This document shows, piece by piece, positions 43,469-51,426 of a stretch of 64,000 bases of DNA. Source of the stretch: Scatomorpha stercorigallinarum (GTDB taxonomy: Bacteria > Bacillota > Clostridia > Oscillospirales > Oscillospiraceae). The position numbers and the translations under genes are program-made. Each line of letters opens with the position of its first letter. Within the stretch, counting starts at the first letter, position 1. The notes under the pieces were generated by a model. It searched no databases. It worked only from the letters and a program-made list of their open reading frames with translations, and was not told where the DNA came from. Location of the stretch: NCBI GenBank assembly GCA_944387865.1, contig CALXGN010000001.1, positions 233,848 to 297,847 of the forward strand, in the 5' to 3' direction.

Positions 43469-44254
43469 CTATTCGATTCGGCGTCGTTTTGGCGTCGGCG
43501 CCGGCCTCGGCTCAGGCAGCAGATATGAGATGTACGTATAGCAGCCATACCCGTTCTGCCGCTCGTCACGGTCGAGGATCTCCGCGCCGGGCGGCGCTGT
43601 GATCGTCACGTTGTCATCGACGAGCTGGGATTCGCGCACAGGCTTTGCCAGGTTGCGCGAGCACACGTAACCCTTATCCCCCACGGCGAACACCTTTGCC
43701 GGCGCATCCGGGTTTCGCTCGCGCAACAGGTACTGCGCAAGTTCAAGGAAATCGTCACGCGCGTACTGTTCCCATTCCGAAACCTTGATGATCTCTATAT
43801 TGTCGCCCCATTCCCAAAGCGAGCGCACCAGCTCATAGTCGTGCCGGCCTTCAGTGGCATTTATCACGAGGTGGAAATGCAGCCGGCGCGATCCGTCATC
43901 CTGCAGTTCATGTATGGAGTACACATATCTGAGCTCCTTCCCGTCCGCCCTGCGCCGTGAGCGCAGGCGGTCCATGAACTTGGCCATCACCTTTTTGGCT
44001 TCCTTTCGGCCAGGCGGAAGGTGTTCGTCATCAAAGCCAAGCGTTATGTAGAGATCCCGACGCCGGAAGTTCGCGCAAAGCAGTAGCTGCAGCTGCTTGT
44101 ACGCCGCTTTGAAATTGAGCTTCTGCCGGGCGATGCTGGAGCAGCGGGATTTCTCTGCCCGCTCCTTGGGCGTGTCCGCGATCGTCGCCTGCGTGTAACA
44201 GACGCCATACACCAGCCGACCCGCTGTGAGCGTTATAAGCCGCTTCTTTCCCGT
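43469..44254 (-). CDS. HUH-type rolling-circle replication protein
   Basis: About 261 residues. RDLYITLGFDDEHLPP (motif I), RRLHFHLVIN with the HUH pair His-Phe-His (motif II) and FLELAQYLLRERN (likely tyrosine motif) mark an HUH nuclease of the phage rolling-circle/Gp2-like group. It would nick one strand at an origin. The start is odd: a strong GGAGGTG at 44264-44270 points to an ACG at 44254, with no ATG, GTG or TTG there. The next GTG is at 44212; an ATG at 44329 lacks a ribosome site. Confidence 0.75.
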   Translation of the reverse strand, partial: TGKKRLITLTAGRLVYGVCYTQATIADTPKERAEKSRCSSIARQKLNFKAAYKQLQLLLCANFRRRDLYITLGFDDEHLPPGRKEAKKVMAKFMDRLRSRRRADGKELRYVYSIHELQDDGSRRLHFHLVINATEGRHDYELVRSLWEWGDNIEIIKVSEWEQYARDDFLELAQYLLRERNPDAPAKVFAVGDKGYVCSRNLAKPVRESQLVDDNVTITAPPGAEILDRDERQNGYGCYTYISYLLPEPRPAPTPKRRRIE

Positions 44255-44258
44255 ATGC

Positions 44259-44450
44259 CTACACCTCCGGCGCCGGCATCGGCCGCTCGACGAGATTTCC
44301 GCGGCTGTCCACCTCAAAGTTGTACGCATGTCTCGGGTCCGGGGTGCGGCAGCATCCCGGTCTGCACTGGTCGCACGCCCGCCTGTCGCAGACGAACAGT
44401 ATCAGGCCCTGGTTTTCAGTGGTGTGTTCCGTTTTCTCCGGGATATCCAT
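44259..44450 (-). CDS. Small Cys-rich phage protein
   Basis: 63 residues, with CDRRACDQCRPGCCRTPD in the middle, a possible metal-binding knot, then an acidic-Pro tail. Function unknown. The stop overlaps the ribosome site of the HUH gene. Confidence 0.55.
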   Translation of the reverse strand: MDIPEKTEHTTENQGLILFVCDRRACDQCRPGCCRTPDPRHAYNFEVDSRGNLVERPMPAPEV

Positions 44451-44652
44451 TTGCCTTTTCCGCCCCTTTCTCTCCAGCGTCCTCTTCAAGAATCAATGTC
44501 ATGCATTGGATAACATCCGCCGCACGCTTTAATACCGCACAGCCGCTCACGCCGCAGCGGTGCTCGAAGCCGCAGCCGAGGCAGTTGAGTGTGCCCGCAT
44601 TCAGCGCCATTTCTCGCAGTCTCGCCGCCAGCGCTGACAGTTCGTCATGCAT
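44416..44652 (-). CDS. Small phage protein with Cys motif
   Basis: 78 residues from an ATG with AAAGGGGACGG. An N-terminal helix is followed by CLGCGFEHRCGVSGC and a helical, acidic tail. Overlaps both neighbours. Function unknown. Confidence 0.55.
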   Translation of the reverse strand: MHDELSALAARLREMALNAGTLNCLGCGFEHRCGVSGCAVLKRAADVIQCMTLILEEDAGEKGAEKANGYPGENGTHH

Positions 44653-44854
44653 TTTTCGCCGTCCCCTTTCGCGTGGTTTGCTTCGCCCGTCTTCTGAACT
44701 TACAGGCCTCAGGCCCGCCTGTGCCTTGCGCGAGACACCACGGGTGGTTGAGCACGGCACACTCGGGGGTGCCGCCGGGAGTGCGCCGGAATTCGGCGCA
44801 CTCCACGTCGCGGCGGTCGCCGTCCGTGGCCAGGCGGAATCTAACTCTCGGCAT
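44645..44854 (-). CDS. Small basic phage protein
   Basis: 69 residues (MPRVRFRLATDGDRRDVECAE...) with a GGGAGG site. Four Cys and a basic C-terminus (KFRRRAKQTTRKGTAK) suggest nucleic-acid contact. No family recognised. Confidence 0.55.
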   Translation of the reverse strand: MPRVRFRLATDGDRRDVECAEFRRTPGGTPECAVLNHPWCLAQGTGGPEACKFRRRAKQTTRKGTAKNA

Positions 44855-45074
44855 AGTACATACCTCCCTCATACGGCAGCCGCTCCAACCTCGACTCATC
44901 AATGCGGAAAGCTATAAGCACCGTCGCCCAGGCCACGGCGGCGCCCGTAAGCGTTGCCCAGCAGCTCATGAGCATGACCCCGGCCAAGTATCCGCTCATC
45001 AGGCAGCAGGCGTCCCAGGCAAAGCAGTATTTGAACAGGACCCAATATACGCGGTCAGCCCTTGCCGGCGTCAT
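44841..45074 (-). CDS. Small phage membrane protein
   Basis: 77 residues with two hydrophobic segments (VLFKYCFAWDACCLMSGYLA and LMSCWATLTGAAVAWATVLI). GGGAGATATGG precedes the ATG within the 3' end of the ParB-like gene. Function unknown. Confidence 0.6.
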   Translation of the reverse strand: MTPARADRVYWVLFKYCFAWDACCLMSGYLAGVMLMSCWATLTGAAVAWATVLIAFRIDESRLERLPYEGGMYYAES

Positions 45075-46503
45075 CCATATCTCCCGACGGCTCAGGCGGC
45101 AGCGGCCACCACCGCTCCGGCGCTTCCACGTACAGGAATGTTCCTTGCTTGCAACACGAGTCCACCTCATACCTGCCACTCCTGTCGATCACCAAAACTT
45201 CTTTTCCAACCGGCGGTGGATCCGTTTCTGGGTCGCGGGGTTCCGGCCACGCCCCAACATGCTCGGCGCTCCTACAGCCGCCAGGCTGTCCCAGTATCTC
45301 GTTGACAGTCAGCCCGCTTGCCTCAGAGAGCGCCAGGAGCCGGCTTACGCCAAAATCATCCGGGCTCGGGCAATGGCGTGACACGTCCCCGGCGACGTAT
45401 CTGCCGAGCGTCTCCTCGTCCAGGCCAAAGGCGGCAGCGATATCCGCGCTGGGCACACCGGCAGCCTGCAAGTTCTCGATGATCTTGTGCCACTGCCGCG
45501 CCGCAGCATTCACCTGGGCCGTCCGCTCGCGCTCTTCTTCCGCGCGCTGAGCCTCATATTGGGCACGGTCCTCAGCACGTCTGGCCTGCACCTCATCCGC
45601 CGCCCGGGGACAGGCGTGGCTGCATTTTTCGTAATCGCGGCAGTCGGCACAGCACTTGCCGGCACTCGAATAGTGGCCCGGCACGCAGCGTGACCAATAC
45701 GGCTTGCCTTTGCCCTCCACCCACATTGCCGTGCCGTGGGAACACTTCTCAGCCGGATCAACCGCGCAAGTATGTGATTTCAGGCACTCCATGGCGTAGT
45801 CCTTGAGGTCAGCCACGCGCTCGGCCGTCAGAGTCGAGGTTTTCAGGCCAATGGTCATCAGTTCCTGGACGTCACGCTTGCAGCGGGCAAGCTCGTATGC
45901 CGCGGTTTCCGCGAGGGCACCGGATTCAAACCGCTCCATCCAGGCCGGGATCAGATTTTTACGTATGACATCCAGCCTGGCGAGCCGCGTCGCCGAGATC
46001 TGCATTGCCTCCGCTACCGCGTTGCGCAGCCGGCCAGGTATCTGCACACCGCGCTCCTTGAGCTTGACGAGCAGCTCTTTGTAACGCTCAGCCTGGTGCA
46101 TGGTATCTGCCGATGACATTACTCGTGTGGCCCGGTTGGCCTCGATGAGCAGCAGCTCCTCAGTCACCGCGTCCTCCGGGTTGCGCACGATTACTGGGAC
46201 ATTCGCCCATCTGTCCGGATCGTCTGCCGCCAGCGCGCTCAGTGCCTTATATCGCCTGTGCCCGGAAATAATGCGATAGCAGCCCGGATGCTCCGGCTCT
46301 TCGAGTACGATAAGGGGCTCGATAAGCCCGTTTAGCTCGATGCTCGCCGTGAGCTCCTGTATATCGCTCGTGTCATAGAAGTTCAGCTCGTTTTCACGCA
46401 GCCTGTCCAACGGAACGCGGATGATCTGTTCGGCTGATGTGTCCGTACTGGACACCTCGGACGGCGACAGGTAATCCGCAATGGAAAACGCCTTTTTAGC
46501 CAT
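45055..46503 (-). CDS. ParB-like partition/nuclease protein
   Basis: 482 residues. N-terminal ParB domain with IISGHRRYKAL (GHRR motif) and a central HTH (ISATRLARLDVIRKN). An unusual Cys-rich segment follows (CSHGTAMW ... CCADCRDYEKCSHAC), then a charged coiled coil and a second HTH-like region (IAAAFGLDEETLGRYV). It starts within the ParA-like gene's last codons, so the pair is coupled. Whether it binds a phage parS or has another role cannot be told. Confidence 0.82.
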   Translation of the reverse strand: MAKKAFSIADYLSPSEVSSTDTSAEQIIRVPLDRLRENELNFYDTSDIQELTASIELNGLIEPLIVLEEPEHPGCYRIISGHRRYKALSALAADDPDRWANVPVIVRNPEDAVTEELLLIEANRATRVMSSADTMHQAERYKELLVKLKERGVQIPGRLRNAVAEAMQISATRLARLDVIRKNLIPAWMERFESGALAETAAYELARCKRDVQELMTIGLKTSTLTAERVADLKDYAMECLKSHTCAVDPAEKCSHGTAMWVEGKGKPYWSRCVPGHYSSAGKCCADCRDYEKCSHACPRAADEVQARRAEDRAQYEAQRAEEERERTAQVNAAARQWHKIIENLQAAGVPSADIAAAFGLDEETLGRYVAGDVSRHCPSPDDFGVSRLLALSEASGLTVNEILGQPGGCRSAEHVGAWPEPRDPETDPPPVGKEVLVIDRSGRYEVDSCCKQGTFLYVEAPERWWPLPPEPSGDMDDAGKG

Positions 46504-47272
46504 TTTCACAGCCCTCCAGATATTCCGCCACGAATGCCGAATAATCCCGCGCCGCCGAGCTGTAGCGGCTGTAGGAGCCAAGCGCCTCGCCGGCGAACGT
46601 GCTCTCATCGACCTTGTCGCTGCGGCGTATGTGCGTCGCAAATACCGGTAAGCCGGATGCACGCAGCAGTTCCTCGCCCTGCACCACGGCCGGGCTCCGG
46701 TGCCACATGGTGATCAGCACGCCCGCGATGCGGATGGCTGGTCGGATGTTCCGAACTCCGTCGATCTGAGCCATCAGCTCGCGCATCCCGGAGAGCGCGA
46801 AGGCATCGATCTTGACGGGCACTATCACGTCGTCGGCCGCGGCGATGGCGGCCACGCTGGCGGCTGTGAACGACGGCGGGCAGTCGATGATGCAATACCC
46901 GTAATTTCCCGGGTCATCGGCCTCGATGGCGTTGAGCAGCTGTTCGAGCAGCCGGGCCCCGCCGCCGCGGCTGACGGACGCGATGTCCGACGCGATAAGC
47001 GAGATGTCCGAAGGCACCATGTCGATGCCTGGAATGCGCGTGCTGTACACGTAGCTGTAGGGGTCCCCGCCCGCGCCGGCCATGACGCTCGCCATGTTGT
47101 GCTCCGTCCTGCCGCCGTCAAGGCCGAGGAAGCGCGTGGCGTTGGCCTGCGGATCCGCGTCGATCACCAGGACGCGGCATCCATAGGTGTCCGCCAGGAT
47201 CGAAGCCATGTTGACGGCGGTGACCGTTTTACCGACGCCGCCCTTTAGGTTTACTACCGCGATTTTTCTCAT
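46496..47272 (-). CDS. ParA/Soj-family partition ATPase
   Basis: 258 residues. Deviant Walker A LKGGVGKTVTAVN (~9-21), Walker A' VLVIDADPQANAT, Walker B YCIIDCPPS. It drives segregation of low-copy DNA with ParB. No N-terminal HTH is present (short-type ParA). The ribosome site is weak and the start overlaps the small gene upstream by 44 nt. Confidence 0.88.
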   Translation of the reverse strand: MRKIAVVNLKGGVGKTVTAVNMASILADTYGCRVLVIDADPQANATRFLGLDGGRTEHNMASVMAGAGGDPYSYVYSTRIPGIDMVPSDISLIASDIASVSRGGGARLLEQLLNAIEADDPGNYGYCIIDCPPSFTAASVAAIAAADDVIVPVKIDAFALSGMRELMAQIDGVRNIRPAIRIAGVLITMWHRSPAVVQGEELLRASGLPVFATHIRRSDKVDESTFAGEALGSYSRYSSAARDYSAFVAEYLEGCENG

Positions 47273-47468
47273 TCTTCTGCGTTCTTTCTTTGGGCGTTGC
47301 CGCGCCCGGATATGATTCGTAATAACGCCGTCCCCGCGGGAGGTCAAAACGCACAGTGAAGTAGCGCCCGGCTGGGTGCATGTATACGACCTTTGCCAGC
47401 TGCGGCTCCCCTATCGGGTATGTTTCGCCAAACGTCGGACGGATGTAGACTGTGTCTCCGACTTTCAT
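47229..47468 (-). CDS. Small basic phage protein
   Basis: 79 residues, starting MKVGDTVYIRPTFGE, an SH3-like beta pattern, and ending in a strongly basic tail. Common style among phage replication-module small proteins; function unknown. AGGGAGGG-like site upstream. Confidence 0.6.
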   Translation of the reverse strand: MKVGDTVYIRPTFGETYPIGEPQLAKVVYMHPAGRYFTVRFDLPRGRRYYESYPGAATPKERTQKNEKNRGSKPKGRRR

Positions 47469-47479
47469 TCAAGCCCTCC

Positions 47480-48790
47480 CTAAAATGGCAGCGCCATCTG
47501 CTCCTCAGCCTTCGAGACCGGCTTGAATGGCCCTTTAACGCTCTCCGGCGGCATTTCATAGTGCCTCGCTTTGGAATAAAAGCACATGTGCTTCGGATAG
47601 AAGCCCAAACGGAAGAAGCCCAGCGGGCCGTTCTTCTGCTTGGCGACCTTAAGGATACGGTCGCCGTCCGGCAGCTCCTCATCGTCCAGGTACAGGAGCA
47701 TGATGGCGTCCGCGTCCTGCTCCAGCTGGCCAGACTCGCGCAGGCTGCTGCGCGTGGGAACAGGATTTTTCTTTCCCTTCTCCGGCCGGCTCAGCTGTGC
47801 AAGCCCAATGACCGTGATGCCTGTGCGTACTGCCAGCCGGTGCAGGTCTAGCGATATGTTGGTGACGATCTCGAAACGGTCTTTACCACGACCTTCGAGC
47901 AGCTGTATGTAGTCGATGAATATCACTTCATAGTGACGTGAGAGCGACACGGCCTGTATGTCCGCAACGCTCAGGCCCGCACCAGGGATGATATCCAGCG
48001 GCCGTCCATCGACCGCATTTCCCATCGCGGCGACTGTAGTAAAATCGTCTGGCGAAAGGTGATGTGCCTGAATAGCATCATACGGAATATGCGCTACTTG
48101 AGCCACAAGCCGGTCGTAAAGGTCCCAGTCATCAGTTTCGAGCGAAAATATCCCAACGCGCCTGCTCTGCGAGATGTTATAGGCCAGCTGTGATGCCAGC
48201 ATCGTCTTGCCGGCCGAAGGATAGCCGCCGATGATGACAAAACGTCCTCCGGAGATCTTTAGGACATCGTCGAGGGGGCCAATGCCCCATTTCAGGTAAT
48301 CCGGCGGCTTGCAGTCTGCTTGCCTGTCATAAAATTCGCGGATGCCCTGCTGTATGGGTACGATGCGTATGTCCCGCCGGTTTGCCAGCAGCGCCGAGAC
48401 CCGTTCGGCGCCCTTGCGCGCGTCATCCAGCGTCGCTGCCGTGGTCACCGCCAGCGCGGCCTGCCGCAGCCTCAGTAGCTGCGCGCCGTCGCGCAGGGCG
48501 TCGACATAAGCCTCCCAGTTCGCAGCCGTGGGCGTGACTTCGAGGATCTCCTGCACGGTCTGCCCATACGCCCCGCCGGCCTCGGCGACGAGCGTCACCG
48601 GATCTACCGGCGTCATCCGCGCGAACAGCCGGCAGCAGGCTTCGTACAGGCTGCGCAGCTCACCGCTGCCAAAGTCCTCCGGCTGCAGCCGCAGCATCAC
48701 CTCGCCGACGATATCCGGGTCAAGCAGCATCGAACCGAGGACAGCCGCGCGGGCCTGCATGAGACCGCGGGCCTCGGCATTCACGTCCAT
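47480..48790 (-). CDS. Phage replicative DNA helicase (DnaB family)
   Basis: 436 residues. N-terminal DnaB-type helical domain (~10-110), then the RecA-like motor: Walker A GGYPSAGKT (188-196), FSLETDDWDLYDRL, Walker B EVIFIDYIQLL, and LRESGQLEQDADAIMLL. It unwinds phage DNA at forks and would be loaded at the iteron origin in the adjacent initiator gene. Overlaps that gene by 10 nt. Confidence 0.92.
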   Translation of the reverse strand: MDVNAEARGLMQARAAVLGSMLLDPDIVGEVMLRLQPEDFGSGELRSLYEACCRLFARMTPVDPVTLVAEAGGAYGQTVQEILEVTPTAANWEAYVDALRDGAQLLRLRQAALAVTTAATLDDARKGAERVSALLANRRDIRIVPIQQGIREFYDRQADCKPPDYLKWGIGPLDDVLKISGGRFVIIGGYPSAGKTMLASQLAYNISQSRRVGIFSLETDDWDLYDRLVAQVAHIPYDAIQAHHLSPDDFTTVAAMGNAVDGRPLDIIPGAGLSVADIQAVSLSRHYEVIFIDYIQLLEGRGKDRFEIVTNISLDLHRLAVRTGITVIGLAQLSRPEKGKKNPVPTRSSLRESGQLEQDADAIMLLYLDDEELPDGDRILKVAKQKNGPLGFFRLGFYPKHMCFYSKARHYEMPPESVKGPFKPVSKAEEQMALPF

Positions 48791-49587
48791 TCCTGTACGA
48801 CCTCCTGTTCGCTCGCCGTCTGCTCAGAAGCCTGCCGGGGCGCATCGCGGCGCGGCGGCTGCTTTGTGAGGTCGTCCTCCCAGCGCCGGCCGTTCAACCA
48901 TGTCGAGGCATAGGGGATACCAATGCCTCTCTGCCAATCCTCGCTGGCCAGCTGCGCCTTCAGGGCAACACCCATATGGGCTATCAGCTCATCGTCCGGC
49001 CGCAGGCGATCCCAGGCGGCGACTGCCTTGGCGCGGGCCTCGCCGCGCGGATAGAAATTCCAAAACTTTTCAAAGCGCTCCGGCTTCCATTCGGGCACAG
49101 CTTTGGGCTTGCGCCCCTTTTTTCCGGCTTCACCCACAACAGCCCCCTTTGGGGGTATGGGGGTTCTATTATCAAGTTTATTAAATATATCTACCTTAGT
49201 AGGGGTATGGACAAATTTGTCTATACCCCCCTGGACAGGGCTGTCTATACCCCCCTCGACAGATTTGTCCATACCCCCGCCGGCTTCCTGCCCCTTGGGG
49301 AAGAAGCCGGCGTAGATGTGCCGCTCGCTGCCTTTTCCATTTACACCCATTTCTGTGTATATATATCCACAGTCCTCCAGCAGCTTCAGGTGCCGGCTCA
49401 CACTGCGGGTGGAGATGCCGTAGAGCTCCGCGAAGTACTGGTTGGTCGCCCAGCAATAGCCGTCCGCACCGAGGAGCGAGCTGAGCTCGGCGTAGAGCAG
49501 CTTTGCCGTCTGGGAGAGGCGGTCATCGTAGCGAACGTTCGCGGGCAGCATGGCGAGATATCCGCCCATTGGCATCCTGTCAGACAT
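48781..49587 (-). CDS. Phage replication initiator with N-terminal winged HTH
   Basis: 268 residues. The N-terminus (LSQTAKLLYAELSSLLGADGYCWATNQYFAELYGISTRSVSRHLKLLEDCGYI in outline, ~24-76) is a replication-initiator-type HTH. A central low-complexity linker has an 8-residue repeat (MDKSVEGG, IDSPVQGG, IDKFVHTP). The C-terminal part (FEKFWNFYPRGEARAKAVAAWDRL) is typical of phage initiators/helicase loaders. The repeat is encoded by DNA iterons, as in lambda O. Confidence 0.85.
   Translation of the reverse strand: MSDRMPMGGYLAMLPANVRYDDRLSQTAKLLYAELSSLLGADGYCWATNQYFAELYGISTRSVSRHLKLLEDCGYIYTEMGVNGKGSERHIYAGFFPKGQEAGGGMDKSVEGGIDSPVQGGIDKFVHTPTKVDIFNKLDNRTPIPPKGAVVGEAGKKGRKPKAVPEWKPERFEKFWNFYPRGEARAKAVAAWDRLRPDDELIAHMGVALKAQLASEDWQRGIGIPYASTWLNGRRWEDDLTKQPPRRDAPRQASEQTASEQEVVQEWT
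49153..49276. other. Candidate phage replication origin: iterons plus AT-rich region
   Basis: Four copies of GGGTAT(A/G)GACA(A/G): one forward at 49203-49216 and three reversed at 49215-49228, 49239-49252 and 49263-49276, the last three exactly 24 bp apart. A 38-bp stretch of about 18% GC (49164-49201) lies next to them, with a partial copy at 49153-49160. It sits inside the initiator gene, as lambda ori sits inside O. Confidence 0.7.
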
Positions 49588-49603
49588 TTTTGCCGCTCCC
49601 CTC

Positions 49604-49631
49604 TTGCAATTTTGCCGGAATCGGGTATAAT
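49604..49631 (+). promoter_or_regulatory. Promoter of a small antisense-direction RNA
   Basis: -35 TTGCAA (49604-49609), 16-bp spacer, -10 TATAAT (49626-49631), on the strand opposite to all surrounding genes. Confidence 0.65.
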
Positions 49632-49637
49632 GGAATC

Positions 49638-49704
49638 ACATTCTTCTGCGCCGTTATCGGTGCGGTTCGCGTCGTATTGGTTGCCGCCAATACGGCGCTT
49701 TTTT
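49638..49704 (+). ncRNA. Candidate ~67-nt prophage small RNA
   Basis: Starts about 7 nt past the promoter. It contains a short hairpin (CGCCG/CGGTG) and ends in a 12-bp terminator stem (49669-49680 with 49687-49698, one G-U pair) followed by six T. No reading frame with a ribosome site lies inside. Located between the excisionase-like and initiator genes but on the opposite strand; a regulator of replication or early genes is possible. Confidence 0.55.
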
Positions 49705-49718
49705 CATGCCTCGCCATG

Positions 49719-50030
49719 TCAGACCACCTTCATTCCCGGGTAATACTCCGGAACTTCAACAACGCCCTTGCGCGGCCGGCCACGGCCGCGCTTTTTCTGC
49801 GGCACCGGCAGCAGCGGAGCCGGCTGCTCAGGCTGTCGTATCACAGGCGTTGGCCTGGGCTCCACCGGTGCGCTGTGTGCCCGGGCAAGGAACTCTTCAA
49901 CGTCGCGCTCCTCGAATCGCATGACCGACGCGATCTGGTACCCGCCCAGCTGGCGGGTCTTGAACAGCCTGTACACCGTGCTCTCAGACACGCCCAGGCG
50001 CTCCGCCACCTCTTTTTTCGTCAACAGCAT
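49719..50030 (-). CDS. Excisionase-like HTH protein
   Basis: 103 residues from the ATG at 50030. The N-terminus LLTKKEVAERLGVSESTVYRLF is a MerR-like/HTH_17 domain as in excisionases; the C-terminal half is Pro-rich, then an AT-hook-like KKRGRGRPRKG. It may direct excision with the integrase or act as an early regulator. Overlaps the upstream gene by 47 nt. Confidence 0.7.
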   Translation of the reverse strand: MLLTKKEVAERLGVSESTVYRLFKTRQLGGYQIASVMRFEERDVEEFLARAHSAPVEPRPTPVIRQPEQPAPLLPVPQKKRGRGRPRKGVVEVPEYYPGMKVV

Positions 50031-50475
50031 TGTCTGCCTCCTTTGCAAATCTCAGGGCCATGGCCGCCTGTATGATGGCGTCCAGCTCCTCCATGATGTC
50101 GTCATACGCCTCTCTTTCGGTCTGATCGATGCGGCCGTCCTCGGCGATGTCAATGAGCTCGTCGAGCCGCTCTTTGCGGCCGAAGTCCCGCAGCCTCCGT
50201 AACAGCGAAAGCACCGCCTGCGGAAGGGCCTGTACCTCCACGTCGGGAATGATGTTCTGCGCGCCGAGGCTGTCCACGAGGTACCAGTACGCCAGCACCT
50301 GGTGCCCGGTCACATCCACCATGCGAATCACGGCCTCGCCCGCTGGCTGCTGCTCTCCGAGCTCCCAGGCCGCGACCGTCCGCACGGAGTAACCAAGCGC
50401 CTCTGCCCAGCGTTCCTGCGTCATACCGGCAATGTTCCTGCCGATTTTTGCGATATTCCTGCTGTTACCGCTCAT
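49984..50475 (-). CDS. XRE-family phage regulator
   Basis: 163 residues. HTH near the N-terminus (MTQERWAEALGYSVRTVAAWELG), then DVTGHQVLAYWYLVDSLGAQNIIPDV, a C-terminal part often seen in phage XRE proteins, and a charged tail. Part of the leftward early operon. Confidence 0.75.
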   Translation of the reverse strand: MSGNSRNIAKIGRNIAGMTQERWAEALGYSVRTVAAWELGEQQPAGEAVIRMVDVTGHQVLAYWYLVDSLGAQNIIPDVEVQALPQAVLSLLRRLRDFGRKERLDELIDIAEDGRIDQTEREAYDDIMEELDAIIQAAMALRFAKEADNAVDEKRGGGAPGRV

Positions 50476-50477
50476 GG

Positions 50478-50849
50478 TCAGCCGCCTTTCGGGGTGGTAT
50501 TCTTGGGCCGAGGGCGCATTTCGCTGATGCTTATCGTGATGGTGCGCCCGTCCTCCAGCTCAGCGCCGGCCTCGAAACTGCCTCGGATCGCGCCGCCGCG
50601 CAGGAGCTCCGCTATGCCCATCAGGAACAGCATCGCGTGCGAGTTGTACAGCTGCGGAGGAAGTTCCGCGGCCTCGGCCGTTTTTGCCGCCCGGCCCGGC
50701 TTCTTTTGCTTGTAGCCGCTCTCCGGATGGCGGGCAAGTATCTCCTCGATGGCCTCCCGCGGCACGTCGTTGAGCTCCGCCAGTATCCCGATCTGCTCGG
50801 CCGGCTTCTTTGCTGCCTTGTATTCGCGGACGATATAGCCTTCGTCCAT
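50478..50849 (-). CDS. Phage early protein of unknown function
   Basis: 123 residues from an ATG with GAGGAGGTG. The N-terminus (EQIGILAELNDVPREAIEEIL) looks like a helix-turn-helix of the YdaS/RNA-polymerase-sigma-like small type; the rest is mixed. Conserved in layout with other clostridial prophages but no function is assigned. Confidence 0.6.
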   Translation of the reverse strand: MDEGYIVREYKAAKKPAEQIGILAELNDVPREAIEEILARHPESGYKQKKPGRAAKTAEAAELPPQLYNSHAMLFLMGIAELLRGGAIRGSFEAGAELEDGRTITISISEMRPRPKNTTPKGG

Positions 50850-50862
50850 GGCATTCACCTCC

Positions 50863-51114
50863 TCAGTGCACATCAGCAGCGTGGGCATTTATCTCCTGGC
50901 CAAAAGCCGCAATGTCGTAGAGGTCGTCGATCGTGCAGCCAAGCGCGGCCGCGAGCAGCGGCAGCTTGGCCGCGGACGGATACTGTACCCCCGCCTCCCA
51001 GAAGGACACCGCCGCACGTACCACACCGACCTTGGCCGCCAGCGCCGCCTGTGACAGGCCGGCGCGTTTGCGGAGGGCACGGATGTTCATGCCGGGGGCT
51101 CTCGCCGCGTTCAC
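50863..51114 (-). CDS. Small XRE-family regulator
   Basis: 83 residues, mostly one HTH (IRALRKRAGLSQAALAAKVGVVRAAVSFWEAG). The GTG start overlaps the upstream RHH stop (GTGA) and has AGGAGGGGTGAG before it; an ATG at residue 9 is an alternative. Likely Cro-like in the early operon. Confidence 0.75.
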   Translation of the reverse strand: MNAARAPGMNIRALRKRAGLSQAALAAKVGVVRAAVSFWEAGVQYPSAAKLPLLAAALGCTIDDLYDIAAFGQEINAHAADVH

Positions 51115-51317
51115 TTGCGCTCACCCCTCCTTCTGGTGGGATATCCCGCCGTCAGCTCCTTCATGGAGCAGTGCAGCACCCTGTCCGCCACATACAGGTG
51201 CACAGCCTCGTTTATAAGCGAGTTTTTTGACCGGCAGGTCTCTATCGCATACCTGTCCAGCGCCTCGTTCACAACGTTCGATGTGCGGAATGTCAATCTT
51301 GCGTCATTATTTGTCAT
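51111..51317 (-). CDS. Ribbon-helix-helix (Arc-like) regulator, first leftward early gene
   Basis: 68 residues: ARLTFRTSNVVNEALDRYAIETCRSKNSLINEAVHLYVADRV fits a ribbon-helix-helix fold (strand, two helices). First gene of the 30-kb leftward lytic arm and divergent from another RHH gene across a 122-bp operator region. Confidence 0.75.
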   Translation of the reverse strand: MTNNDARLTFRTSNVVNEALDRYAIETCRSKNSLINEAVHLYVADRVLHCSMKELTAGYPTRRRGERK

Positions 51318-51340
51318 TCCTTTGGTGTCACCGCCTTTTT

Positions 51341-51370
51341 AATATTGCCTCCTCACCACAGTGACGTCAA
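51341..51370 (-). promoter_or_regulatory. Leftward early promoter candidate
   Basis: On the minus strand: TTGACG (51370-51365), 18-bp spacer, AATATT (51346-51341). The -35 lies in the operator-like repeat 51362-51379. Confidence 0.5.
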
Positions 51371-51426
51371 TAGTCATAATTGTAAAGGATGCATCTTTGG
51401 TTTATAATCAAGACGTCATTATGACG
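51362..51426. promoter_or_regulatory. Pair of operator-like repeats between divergent RHH genes
   Basis: A palindrome CGTCAT-T-ATGACG (51414-51426) and a related site CGTCAATAGTCAT (51365-51377) lie on either side of the two divergent promoters. They are probably bound by one or both RHH proteins. Confidence 0.5.
51380..51408 (+). promoter_or_regulatory. Promoter of the rightward RHH gene
   Basis: -35 TTGTAA (51380-51385), 17-bp spacer, -10 TATAAT (51403-51408). The palindrome at 51414-51426 covers the expected start of transcription. Confidence 0.65.
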
